Below, in pieces: positions 10,473-24,100 of a stretch of 64,000 bases of DNA. Origin of the DNA: Tomocerus qinae (taxonomy: Eukaryota > Arthropoda > Collembola > Entomobryomorpha > Tomoceridae); contig CM034549.1 in NCBI GenBank assembly GCA_020055645.1, forward strand, positions 8,583,501-8,647,500, read 5' to 3'. The notes below the pieces were generated by a model. That model searched no databases. It was not told the DNA's origin and saw nothing but the letters and a program-made list of their open reading frames with translations. Made by a program: the position numbers and the translations under genes. Position 1 is the stretch's first letter. Each line of letters opens with the position of its first letter.

Positions 10473-13400
10473 ACCTACCTTGGCATTTGGTACACATTTT
10501 ACACAGGGCTGTAAAGCCTTCATCAAAACCCCCATTTACGAAAACGAATTTTTGTGATTCGATTTCGTTCGATTCGAAAGAAAGAAGACTGAAAAAGGAA
10601 AAAGATAACAATGAATAGATGCGGGTTTTGCATTTTTGTCAAAATATTATGAATTTTATAGTAATTCGTAGTTTGGGAATTTTGCTGCGAGCTTCCGAAT
10701 CTGAAAACTATTTTTGGTTGCAAACCTCAACAAAGTGCTGAGAAAATTATGTGTAAATGTTTTACAATCAAAAACCAGACACTGTTTTGACAATTCCAAT
10801 TTATCATGGAACTATTCAAAAACAATTTACAAAATGCCGATTTTACACACTTGATTATTATAAGCACTCAAAATTAGACAGACAGACAAGCGGCGTAGGC
10901 ATAAAGTAGACTCCGCTGGTTAAAAAGTGCAATTTTGATGACATCAATAATGTTGACACAAACAGCCGAGAAAGGATTGTTGCATATTAGATGTCCATAG
11001 TTACCATCATAGAGAACCTTATCAGATATGACGTCATACTCTATGGTAGCAAAGAAAGTAGCATAAAAATCGAAAAACGTTCTTCCGGTTGCTGAAACAT
11101 CGAAAGTAGGAAGTGCAGCACGCTGGATTTTGCAAATGTTGTGCTCCAATATATAATCAATTATGTCCCCGAATTTCATATCTTTTGGAGTTTGCAGTAT
11201 ATCGTTTTTATACCGAATTCTTTAAGAAATTTTTATTTCCCTATTAATTACATGCAAAAACCGTCCCTACAAAATAATTAATATCTCTCGTTTGGGAGGG
11301 TGCAGCACTCTGGTTCTTGCATGTTTTGAAAATAGGGAATTAAATCTACACCTCAGCAAAATTTCAACTTCATATTCCTTTGCAGTCCCTATTTTAAGAT
11401 AGGGCCGAATATTACACAAAAATGTGGATTTCGTCCTTTCAGTACTACATAAAATTGTATGTATTATTATATAAGCTAAACTTATGTACGCCAACCTATT
11501 AGCTGAATTTTTTTTTGCATTGCCTGTTCCGCACGTGTTTATACATTTACTTATAGAAGTAGTTCTACTTTATGGCAATGAGCAATCTTTCCGTCTGTGC
11601 GTTACGACCATAAAATAGTTAGAGTTTGAATTCTAAAGGCGGTATGAATCCGATACACACAGGGGTCGAAAAACTGGAAAACTCCAAAAAAATGTATGTG
11701 TTTGTTTTTGCTTTACTTCTTTCCATAGCACTTAAAATAACGGATAGATTAATTATGCCCCGTTTTGGCTACTTTGTTACATCCGATTGATATGGTCTAT
11801 CTATATCTAAAAAAGATATCTAGAGGCTATCTAGGTGTGCATTTCACTTTCTCTACTATAATTCTACCTAGCCAACTCCGCTAGACTTATAGTTGAATGG
11901 AACTCACGAACTAAAACATGGAAGTGGGACTGTTTCCAAAAAATCTGCAAGATGGAATATTTATGCCTATTTCCGAACGCACATGAATGACTCTCCGTCA
12001 AGTTAATGTATGTAAATAGGATGTGAGTGTTCGTTTAACATCTTGCTGTACGTTATGCAAAACAGCCTAACTTCTTGCAAATGCTAATCAAAAGTGGAAA
12101 CTGCCAACTATCGAACGACAGTTCCCTCTAACCTTAGCATAATATATTGCATTTCGCATTTTGGGATGTTGATGGAATATTTCAAATCTATTATCATCAA
12201 AGCTGTGGAAGATTAATCTACTTTTCTTCTTAATACTATACTATTGCGACTAAAACATAGAATTACGCCAAACAATTTCGATTTTCAAGGTTCACTTAAT
12301 TATTTGGTACTATCTGCAGATCACATCCAATAATCAAAACGACCTTAAACAAATTGCTATTATTATTAAGTACAATTACATTTAAAAACTTAAAAAGAAA
12401 CATTTCCTATGACCCACAAATCAGAAAACATTTTCAGTAAGTATAAACAGTTGACTGTAATCAATATGCATAAACTTTACCATTAGGTAATTAATACATG
12501 CCTTTTATTATAATCTGGACATGTGTACACTTGTATAGGAAAATTCTATTGTTTACGAATTTATATTTCATATTGTTAGATCCAATGCTTTGCATTATCA
12601 GAGACGCTTTATAGCATAAGTCCTTTGAATTCATATTTAATATTGTTTACGGTAAGGTTTCATGACTTTCATTATGTAGGCTTAAACTATATTTACAACT
12701 TTCACAAGTGAAAGCCATACGACTTTCACCTTACATACTTTCACATGGAAAAGTTGTTTATGGAAGGCCTCAAAAGAGAAATCTCATTTACTTGGAGACA
12801 ACGTTACTCTTTACGTTACTTATACAATACGTACACTTTACTTTGCTACTGATGCGTATTTAATGCTCATAGAAGAACAGTACAAACAATATTATTAACC
12901 ATAATGGGTTATTATTTTGCAGATGCTAATGTAATCTTGTTTACTGAAAGAAAGACGATGGGAATTATCAATAGGAATCCCCAACAGCAGCCAACGTAAA
13001 TATTAGAAAATTTGTTTACGTAAAATGGTTAAATTTAATCAGTAATGTACAGACTTCATTATGGCGTGTACATAATCTTGAATAAATGGTAATAGCTAAG
13101 AATAGAATTTAAGCCAAAAGAGCACTGTACACTAAATACGAACAGTTGTATAACTATAGTATAGAATTTTCCTTCGTTTGGCTCTTCTAACCGTATTAAG
13201 TTTACATAACTAACATACTTACTGTCCCTTTCAATTAAATAGTTTTAAAAGACGATTTTCAAGATTAAGTTCGTTAATAACAAAAGAATCAAAACAAAGC
13301 TTTGTTACATACCTACGCATGTTTTCAATATTTGCGACACAATAAAGTAGGCATATCTGTATGTCGTCTTTGTCTTTTGCTAAATAGGATTGAATGACTC

Positions 13401-15012
13401 CTCCGCATTTATGTAACAGTAGATAATTAAATGAATTTTCTGTTTGATAAAAGAACATTTAAGGTTGAAAACAAATACCATCAAAGAAAGATTTTCGTGA
13501 AAGTTTAAGAGAAAATACGACGTATTTTCAGGACTACCTAGACCTAATCGTATCTATACATTGTAGGCGGAGACACATTTACAAGACAAGCAGCAGTTTA
13601 CTAGTATTTAGTGCTCAACATATTTATCTTCTTTTATTTTACTTTAGAATTTAGAATAAAATCGATCCATTTAACGGTACCTAATTTTGGTCCTTTGTTG
13701 AGCTTCACAGTACCTTCATCTGGCTTGCAGATAAAACATGATTGCAACTTGATAATGCTCTCTTTTAATGCGAGTAATTTAATCAGCCATGGAAGGTCAT
13801 TCATTCGACTGTGCAGTTCCATATATTATTCTTCTGCGAGAACAAATACTGTATGGATTACTGGATTACTAATAAAAACTGAATTCTAAAGAAGGATTGC
13901 CTGTTGCTATTTCTAGTCAAAACAATAGACTTCTCGAAATTCATAGGTTCCTAGTCCCGGCGTATATATGCTATATTAGCTAACGTTGTTCATTGTTATG
14001 AATATTTCAAGGTGAAAACGAAATTTAAACGCGTTTTAGCCTTCGGGTAATTGTTATTTGATTGCAACTTCTCCGTATTGTTGTATTAGAGAGACAATAA
14101 AGACATCTAATGGGTTACCATTTTACCTATAAGCACTTTCCCTCAGTTTTCTTTCTTGCTTCACGGAGTATTTAATTTGCACTAGGATTTCGTTAACTTA
14201 ATTTTGTCAGTTAATTAATTCCTATCTCATTTTCTTTAAAATACTACTCAGCACACTTTTGAATTTGGAAAGTGAAAGTTTGAGAGTAACATATACAATA
14301 TTGCTTGACTGTTCTTATTATCTCTGGAGCTTTGGAATTTCATACTATACGAAAAGAGTAATATTAACTGTATAACTGACTTGAGGGGAGGATAAAGAGA
14401 ACTGAAAATAAGAGATATTAAAAAGGGAAGTCCCTTTGTTCCACTTCAAGAATTAAGGATAAAATTGGATTAATGAAAATAAAGGCTATGCTGCACAAGA
14501 CACCGAAACCAGGAGTACTAAAATTTAAAAGCTTTTCAGAAGAGAGAATATAAGAAGACACATATGCACTACATTCATTTCTATTGCTACGTTGAGTATA
14601 CCGTCGGATAGCTATCCATGTACTCTTTCTATAGATGCATATTCATGAATATTAACAAGACGGCTAGACGTGTCTTTAATTTTTACTTATGTGGTTTCTT
14701 CGAAGGGCTCAAACTCCATTCTCATGTTTCAGATATCATACTACCGGCAGTGTGCTTCTTCATTAAGTATGTATTTGTTGCAGGAAATTTTAATGATTCG
14801 GAACGCTGAAGAACACTGTAAATCAGTGATAATGTGTTTTACAAAATTGCTTGAATAATTCGCCTGATACGTAGCTTTAATGGAGGAGACAATAATTAAA
14901 ATTCAAATCGTATTAAAACTCTCGAATAATAGAGATCCTTGACTCACTGGGTTTGGCATAATATAGAGGCATGTACAATAAAACTATGTTTTGATGGGAT
15001 ACGATTAAGCAG
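10473..15012. other. Intergenic stretch without a supported gene
   Basis: AT-rich DNA. A 101-codon minus-strand frame at 10874-11179 has no family resemblance and no supporting splice or neighbour signal. ACTTTCAC occurs three times between about 12698 and 12745, and GTGAAAGT near 13498 and 14271. Confidence 0.5.
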
Positions 15013-15090
15013 TAGCGGTGATAGCCAAGTGGCTATTGGTATGCATTTCAGTTTAAGGGGGTCGTAGGTTCGATTCCTACTACGGTCTCT
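15013..15090 (+). repeat. tRNA-derived sequence (SINE head-like) with A and B boxes
   Basis: An A box-like TAGCCAAGTGG at 15022 is followed by a perfect B box GGTTCGATTCC at 15067-15077. The B box sits in a perfect T-arm (GTAGG, loop TTCGATT, CCTAC). The 3' acceptor strand TACGGTC does not pair with the adjoining 5' sequence GCGGTGA, and the anticodon arm is degenerate, so this is not a functional tRNA as written. An RNA polymerase III-type internal promoter with decayed folding fits a SINE head. Confidence 0.7.
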
Positions 15091-15240
15091 AGCTAATAGT
15101 TATAGCACTGTTATCCAGGTCCACATTTTGTGCACAAATTTCCAACAAAGCTTTGATGTTATAGTTGAAAACTTTCATGATGGCATAAGTAACAGTTAAA
15201 TTGCATATCAGTATGCTAAACATTTTGGGGTGAAAGTGCT

Positions 15241-15270
15241 GACCGTATAGCTTAGTGGAAGAGCAGCCTT
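15241..15270 (+). repeat. Detached tRNA 5' half
   Basis: GACCGTA at 15241-15247 pairs 7 of 7 with the 3' acceptor strand TACGGTC found upstream at 15081-15087. It is followed by TA and a complete D-arm (GCTT, loop AGTGGAA, GAGC). The next bases GCCTT pair 4 of 5 with AAGGG of the upstream 3' half. No T-arm follows. It is therefore a 5' half lying 150 bp downstream of its 3' half, either a composite SINE or a permuted tRNA-like gene. Confidence 0.6.
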
Positions 15271-15299
15271 CTGAAGTCATCTGACACACACCGTTATTT

Positions 15300-18200
15300 T
15301 TTTCTTGAAATCAACCCTGTTATTTATTTACGGTGGCATTATTATGCTTCAACTTACATTACTGTTATATATACACCACGATATATAAAATTGTGAATTA
15401 CAATACCATAGGGGCCACAAATAGCGGAAATAAATTCAATCAATAATTTAACGAATATGAAAATGCCATAAGTATTATGCCCCTGGAGAAATCTGAATTT
15501 CATTAATCCGAATCTGAATTTCCATAGTTCAGATCAGTAAATCATGTCGCTGAAGAACTCGAAGAATTACAAAATACAATCGTGGCAGCAACATATTTGT
15601 GCGTGACAATCAATTCTTTCGAAATCTGACTGCTCTCAAAATCGTGATTCTTGTAAAGTAGACTAATTAACAGCGGACAGGGACCAAAACATCAGTTGTC
15701 ACGTTTTCCATATAAGGCCTAAAGAAATTCGACAAGGTGTCTGTCAGGTCCCTTCTAACACGAATGTAGACAGGCACGATTATATTTCTATAAAAGCTAC
15801 ATGTTCTTTGAGATCACACGTATTTTGAATGAATTGCAACAGGGATATCAAGAGCGATTTTGCGGCTGGAATTACACCGCACCGTTCTGTTACACTTAAT
15901 ACATGTCTTTGGATTAGATATCACAAAAGCAAACAAAACTTATAGTCATAGTCATAATAAATGAAATCGAAGTGTCTTATAGTTTTACCTACCACTTTGT
16001 TGAACACATAACCTGTTCTTTTTTGTAGTAATAACAGAAAATTCTCACGAAGATATTCTATTTAGCTGGAGAAAGAAGGAATTGCTTACGTAATAAACGA
16101 GGATTTGTGTCATGATGTTATGTCTGTAGAAATGTAATGAATAAAATGTGCCAGAGTGACATGACATAATCCAGGGATTCTGAAATCATTTCTGCTAATT
16201 GTACTTAATGGATGCTTTCATTCTCTAATGCTATGTAAGTATGTAGTTGTTTTATTACATACATGTTTGTTTATCATCATCACAGATATAAGTGCATCTC
16301 GTATAATGTTACTGCTAAGACTGTCATTTTCAGATGTCACTGTCAACTCTGACAGTCATTGTTGCCCCTGCTTAGAGAGTCAGAGTGTTTGTCTAGGAAT
16401 TTCTTCTCTTTCACCGTAAGTATTTGCTCAGTCTCACAAATAAGTACATACAATAGCTTTGTGTACACAAACTAAGGTTCATGTCAACATCTACGCTGCG
16501 CATCGTCTAGTAAACATTTGGGCTATGTGAGACAGTTCTATAACAGAAGCAGACATTATTGTATGCCAAAACACTGTAATTCACACAGGCTGGTTGTTGC
16601 TTGTGTATAATATTTCAGGAATCTACTCTTTCAATTACTAACCTAACTTTTGGCTGTTGCATGGCATGGGATTTTATGGGACCTATGGTCAAATTAGACT
16701 CCAAGTGTCACTTCATTCAATATATTGATTAATATAAACTACAAGTAATAAAGTCGCATGTTGCATTTCTCAATTTGTCCATATGTTTTTCTGACTTCTG
16801 AGTACATTAAATTGTAGACATTCAATAAAATCGTCTCCTTATACATTATAGGTAAAAATAGATGCGCATGTTGGTAATGGAACAAAGGTCTTGTCTGTAG
16901 TGCAACTTGTCAGAATCGACTCTGGATGGCAGTCGAAGCGCGGCACTGAATCCGCAATAAGTTTTCTTCAAAGGAGCTTTAGCATTTCTCCTTCGCATTG
17001 CAACTACTACAAGTCAGAAGAAAATCATCACCTTGTTACAATTCTAGAGTTTTGAATGAGCGAAAAGCCAACAACATTTGAAGGCAATGAGCGAAAAACT
17101 AGAATTTAGTTTATTTAACAAAGTTGAGAAATTCTATTGAAATTACAATGAAAGTCGCATTTGTGAAATAAACAGTCGATTAGTTTCATAAAGCCTGTAA
17201 TGTAAAATCTATGAATTAAGTTTCATTCAGGTGTTCCGGTTCCTCTGAGATCCTCAAGACTTGCTGAGTAATGTGGGTAAGTAGGTTTATTTGTCATTTC
17301 TACTAAACAGGTGCAGCAATACAAAGTTTTGAATGAATTTTTATTCTTTTGTTATTTTTTATCTATCACTCAGCAGTCACATGCCAAGATGGCTTTTCCA
17401 ATAGTTAATTAACAATGACAATTAAACTTTATTTACAATGTATCAATTCCATATGGGTCAATGCATGCAGTTCCTTACTTGCACATAACAAAAACGAACC
17501 TGTTGTTAAAAGCTAGACAGCTTCTCATAGAAGTCTTAGAAGTGAAACAGAAGTTGAAGAGCTTAATTTGTTTACAAAATTGCTACGAACAAGTTGAATT
17601 GTGAATTGTAACAATTATAAAAGTCTGACATGCCTGGAATTAAGAGGCGTGGTTTCTACGTTATTGTTCTGTCCTTCCGTCAAGTTTAATAAATAATGAA
17701 GTTTACTGCAAGCGCCTTCTTTACTCACTTCATTGGGAATATTACATTTTTCTTCAATATTTTCCGGATCTGGATCAAGAAAATCCTTGTCGTATTATAA
17801 AAATTGTATACCCAGCAGAAAATCATTATTCATTCTTAATCACTATATGATTCAGAATCCGCATATGGAGAAAGTGTTGGAGAAAGTGAATTGTAGTTAG
17901 TTTTAAATTAGTTATCCGTTGCAAGCTTAGTGACTAATTACAAGAAATTGTGTAAGATGATTTAATAAATCTACAGTTTTTAACAACATTTTATCTCAGA
18001 ATTTCAAAATTCTTTCTATTGCAAGAGAATTTGTTTACTTAAAGGTTTTACTAGTAGTTTTTTTAAAGCACAAATTTTCAGTTTTATATTATCACACACA
18101 TCTGTTATAACAGATATCCAAACTGAAATTACGGCAATAATTTCCATTCAAAAAGTGGCGATGAAAGCCTGACTGTACATTTCTTTGGAACTTTGCTTTT

Positions 18201-21094
18201 TTAGTTCGGTTATTAAAAATATCAAAGAAGACCCACACGCTTGAAAGCCCATCATTAACTCGGTAAAGTACAAAAGAAAGCACGATGCCTGTGGTATATA
18301 TTTATGAGATTTCCCCATAAGACTCTAGCTATAGGCACATAACAAACTGGATGCAACATTATGACTACAGGTATGCAATAAAAGAACGGCTAAGTTAATA
18401 ATAGTTTGTAGCGGTGAGCAATAAATGTAGGTACATAAAAGTCTGTTTTCTACTTTCGACTAAACAAGTTACTAAACTAGTGCTTTCATCATTATTTCAA
18501 AGTGTGCGTAACTGAGAAGTGAATTGTAGGGGTACAAAAATAATATTATCAAGGGTCGGTTGAATTCTTTGCACCAAAGGCATTTCATTTCAATCGCTCT
18601 CTTTTTAGAACTAAAGAACTGTACATGGTTAGTCTTCTCAAGCATGAAATTTAAACCAGAGACCTCCATCCGTCAAAAGAGTATAGTATGTAATGAATAG
18701 GAGAGGAACACGAGCACAATGGGATTAAATGAAGCTAACGAGCTTCTATATACCCAACTTAAATCTTCACCAAAAGTAGGCACTTCTCCGATTTTTTACT
18801 ATACACATACACCTCTATGTATCCTTCTTTCCAGACCATGTCCGCATTCATTATTTCAGGATTTGAAAACAATGATGAAGCTCAAAGCTTAGTAAAATAA
18901 ATAATGACAAGGACAACCATAGACACTTAAACACGTGTGGGAAAATCTTTTGGAGATTTTTTTTGAGGCTGGATCTTATTACAAAGTATTTAATAATAGT
19001 GAAGTTATGTACAAGCTTGGATTGCATACTGCATATAACTTTGAAGTATCAAGGGCAATGGAATGTAATAATGCTGTTACATGCTACAATTACTTTAGCT
19101 CTGTGGGAGAAAGTGTACGCAACTTTCAATGCAATACACATATTACAAAGTCATCAACACAACACTTAAATATTAAAAACATGTTGCATTTGACGTCATA
19201 GTATCCAGTAATAAAAACTAAATGACTCTTCTATCAAGAGGCTTGACATAATAATAAAGGCTGACCACCCGTTCCGTTTTTGTTGACCTGTGCCGGCGTC
19301 CTGTATTTTGAAAAAAAATTAAAAAAGAATAATCGTTACTAAAAATTAATTTTTCTTGCTACGGGCGATTATTTGCAAACCTTGGGCTATTTTTGGCAAA
19401 AAATCATATAATTTTCGCGGTTCGACCAGTTAGGTGAATTTTATTCTACATACATTAGAATATTTCTGACAAAAAGCCTATAACTTTTGCGCAACACGTG
19501 AACTATACCATTTCTGACTACTTTCGACAAAAAGCACAGCGTAAAATTAATGCGTTTCCTGCCCAAATCGAAATACCTATATGTTGACGAAATGTTTTAA
19601 CTTCGCACACATTCTTTTACTTTTATGGCAATTCAATTTGATGTATTCAGGGTGAAACAAGCCCATGCCCAATAGCTGTGCGTAGTGTGTAAGTAAGTTT
19701 GAATTAGGAGTCCTTTAGGTGAAAGAATTCCTTGTAACCTTACCTTAATTGAATGTAGGTTTAGTATTTTGGCTAGAATGAAAATAGCATGCGAAATGAA
19801 AGGGTTCATGAATCGAATAATTTGAATGAAAAGCGAAGGAGCAATAGTGAGTGGGTCATTTCTTTTATTTATGTTTTGTGATTTGAGTGCAGTTTTCTTT
19901 TTCTGTGGTTGATTCATGTACTAGGATGGTAAATGTTTCTGATTTTTGAAAAGATTAATGGGGATTTCGATCGTACATATAAGAATTGTTGATTAATTGT
20001 AGAATGTTAGTAGATCTGAAGTAAATTGGAGCGAGTTGTACGTTGCAAGTACACATCAAACTAATAAACATTATGCATAATCTCTTAGGAATAGTCCAAG
20101 TCAGGATGAAGTAGTCCCTGCTAAACTTGGTTGCAAAAAGCATTGCAAAAATAATATTTCAAGTCAGTAGCTCCGGCTTCGAGTTTCGTTTCGTTGCATC
20201 TATAAATGACTACCTGGGGAAGAATAAAGAAAAAAAAAGAAACTTGAATACTCACCTAAGACTTTCATTGCCTTCAGTCATACACACACGAGTGAAAGTA
20301 CTTTCTCCTCATTTTTCCTTTTCGGAGTCAGAAGCCACATCTTCATGGACTACCCGTCTACTTGCGAATCCATGTAACATAATACACTACTAGGTAGCTT
20401 TATCATATTATTTAGGTCTTCGAGAGATATCTTTATTAGCAATACAGGTCTATGAAAATATAGGTCTATGAAAATAGAAGCCTATATGAAATGTTCTTGC
20501 ATGCATAACCAAAGAGATCTCCGTTTCCTCTATTTCCACTCAAAATGATACGTAAATTCAGATAGCTAAATCAATTTCTCACTCTGGATGTACTCTTAAG
20601 CTACGCTATTATTTATTGGATGAATATATGTTTTATACCATCGAGATACCTCTAGTACACTTACCGTTTGCTCCTGCTGGAACTAGAATACGTGGAATTC
20701 ATTTGAAATATATTCAATATTCATAGATGTACTTCCATGGCCATGACATGAACCCTTTTGACAAATACTGTGAATATTTTACCAGTTTAAATAGCTAGAC
20801 ATTTCTCATTTTTCAACGTACATAAAAGTTTCGAATTTCATTCCTCTGTGCATATTTCCTAAAAACTCGTTTACTCGTTTTATTTATTGATGAGAGATAG
20901 AATTGCTTTATTGTGAGCATTCCTAGAATTTTTGAACCAGATTATCAATTATATCCTCTGAAAATGGAGTATCTATAGGTATTTATATTAATTTTCGATT
21001 CAAGGACGATACGGCAGCCTTATACATCCATCAAGTTGAAATAGTGTTTTACTGTATTGACATGTTTGCTTTAATAAAATTCTACTACATAATA
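15300..21094. other. Intergenic stretch without a supported gene
   Basis: No exon or RNA gene is recognised. GGAGAAAGT occurs at 17867, 17879 and 19106, and ACTTTCTCC at 20300. A short direct repeat (AGGTCTATGAAAATA) lies at about 20445-20475. The region downstream of 21094 belongs to the 3' end of the next gene. Confidence 0.5.
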
Positions 21095-21171
21095 TTTATT
21101 ATCAGGTCAGATTGTAGTATACATATATATTTCGTAGTATGCACTATTCGAAAACAAGGGCATCAAATATT

Positions 21172-24100
21172 TCAAATAAAATAGGAGGATCGTAGATAGT
21201 GGAGAAGGACGAGTTGAATCGCAAGGGCGATGTGAACTGCGTTCATATTAACGATGGAGTTGGAATTAATGGAGAGATTGTGTGGCCACTCCCACAGTGA
21301 CGTTGACGGAGATCCGTTGACCATCGTACAATTCCTATGGCTAATGTTGACACAGTGCTGGGGAGCGTGACTTCTCATTGTGGCTCGGACTAGAGTCTCC
21401 GCCATTCTCTATAAAACAATAACAATAATTTTATACTATTGAGAAAATTTAGTAATTAGATCTGTCCCCACATCCAAGAAAATTCCAAATCCGTAACAAT
21501 GTAAGGAATTTTCATGAGATGAACAAGCCTTAAGCATCTTTGTAGGCTTAGCTCTTTTTTATCTTTGATTTTTCTTGAATAAAATTTAATTTGGAATAGA
21601 ATAGTTTTCATTGAATTTGAGACATTTTGGGAATTTTTTTAATAGCTTAAAAAACTACTAAGAAACTTTATTAAATTTTGTAGGCTGGAGAAAGGAGAGA
21701 CAAGATTTTGGAAGATTCATAAATCCACAAATAAAAATCCGTCAACAATTCATTTCTTGATAATATTTTTGGAATGCGAATCTAAAGTGACTAGTGAGTT
21801 TGTAGAAAGTTTGAAGGTTTAAGTAGTGTTTGTTCATGGGGTGGTGTAATGGAGACAGTTCTAATTGATGACCATTGTCAAAATAAAATACAATATGAAA
21901 ACAATATTTGACCTGGAGAAACCTGGCGGCATCTCTCGAACAGCGAACATGGCTAACTTCAGTCACGCATTTCAAGTATTGTATTCGTACACTAAACAAA
22001 ACAAATCAGCAATTTTCAGAACATTTATAAATTTTACCACAAATGGTAACAAACAGCACGTATCGTAAATCACGTACTAAATATACATACAATTTATGGG
22101 CTGAAAAAGAAAAAAAACCACTCTTCACGTAGCACAATTTTATACTTTTCACATTATTTCCTGGAAAAACTCATTTTTAACTTCTTCGTTAGTAACATGC
22201 ACGTAAAAGTCATTTGAACTAGGAAATTGTTCACAGACTAATTTATAGTATCTTACTGGGAGAAAGTACAATATGGAGAAAGTCAAGCAATTGCTTTCTT
22301 CTCCTGATTTCACTGTTCTCTGTTTTATTTCATAAGTATTAGTATGATAACGGACTACAAGTACTACAAAACTATTTGATAGCACTTAATTCTCATGCAT
22401 AAACTAAAAATCAGATTTTTTGGTAAAAACTCGATTGGTATTCTCTTATAGTGGTACAAATGAGCTTATCTTTTAGCCGTTTATCTTTATCTCATGTGAA
22501 AGAACAGGATAAACTACTTAGGATGAGTTTTTATCGCATGAGATGATAAATATGTGTCTACTGACTGAATAATCCGGTAATAAATAATCGTATTAGGATT
22601 TCCACAAGTATAGAAACACGACAAGATCTGTAAACTGTAGAGAAGGAGAAAGTATGCAATTTGCCAAATAAATGCAGGCAGTTTGTATTCCGGTTGCATT
22701 CCATGTGTATACCTACAGAGCACAATAATGTAGTCGGAATAAACCATCTAGAAATGTATTATACAGTTTGGTGTAAGTGAATCACATTCCAATTCAGCAT
22801 TCAATCAACTACAAAATATAAAAATGTGATAGGAAACAGATATCTACAACCAATATCTGTAAATCAAGCCATAGGCAGAGGATTATTAAGATACTATAAA
22901 TAGAGTATATAGTAGTAGCAGATTGTGGCCCACATACTTTGACAAGCTCTGCATTAAATTTCACGTCCTGCCTGGTTACATCCATACATCTTTCTTTTCT
23001 TGTCTGTCAGTCACGTTTATGTCTACGGGAGTGTTATGCTGTTGTATTTATGAAGAGTACGAGAGCGACCTGCCTCTGAGTTTACTTTACTTTCCCTCCG
23101 CATCTACGACTCCGTAGACATTAGGCACCAAGGTAATGTTTGTTATCTTTTGCCATGCCACACACATGCCATGCCATATGGATCCATAAAATTCCATCCC
23201 TTTACTACCGACTCATCTCCGGTAAACTCACCAATGTCAACAACGTCACATCAAACACGAAACATACCTACACAACTTATTAAATTATACTTTGTAGTAT
23301 ATGTATAGCATCAACGTTTACAGAAAGACATGTTTTTTACTTCTTTATTTACTGCGTTCTGTATACACAATTATAGTGTAATAATAATACTGCGTTTTGC
23401 ACGAAATATTTTGCAATAGCATTCCAAACATTGCGTTTTTGTACGTAATACTTGCAATAATAATACATTGATACACATTTATTGATCATTCATGTTTGCA
23501 GAACGTTTGTATCCAAATATTTGAATAAAGAAGCCTGTAGCCTTACATAAGAAAGCCTTGCAGCTATTTAGGATGCAGCAGAAACAACACAAAGATAGAT
23601 TTACGGATAAAATTTTAACTTTAAGTGCTGTAGTATACATAGTATCTAAACTGGAGAATAAAAAGCTCCATAATGTCCTTAAAAGCTTATCCATGCTTAC
23701 AGTTTGTCAGAGCTAATGTATTTTTTAGTAACAGTACGGCTGCACACATACTTACCATCGATCTGTCAACTACATGTACACATACGGATGCATACATTCC
23801 TACATACATACACCTACAACAGATACACACACAACTCCCTCCTATCTCATATCATATTCTGCAAAACTTACTGTACTGTGTAACACGTACAGAAGATTCT
23901 CCTATAGCTCGCTGAACTTCAGACAACGTTTCTCAGTTTATGCATTTTTTGGCAAACTCTATCTTCGTGGTATCAGTCTGCCCTCGTAACGTTCGTTAAA
24001 TTGACATAGCCCAGTTTGGAATATTCCAATAGCCTTGAATAAAGTCTCAAACTCCCATACCCAGTCAGTTTAATTTTTCTTGATTGAGCACAGTTGTTTA

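Noticed and set aside
10874-11179. 101-codon minus-strand open frame
   Set aside because: No motif, no splice partner, and the next open frames do not join in phase. Kept only as a possible decayed fragment.
15013-15090. Functional tRNA gene
   Set aside because: The A and B boxes and T-arm are good, but the 5' and 3' acceptor strands do not pair and the anticodon arm is degenerate.
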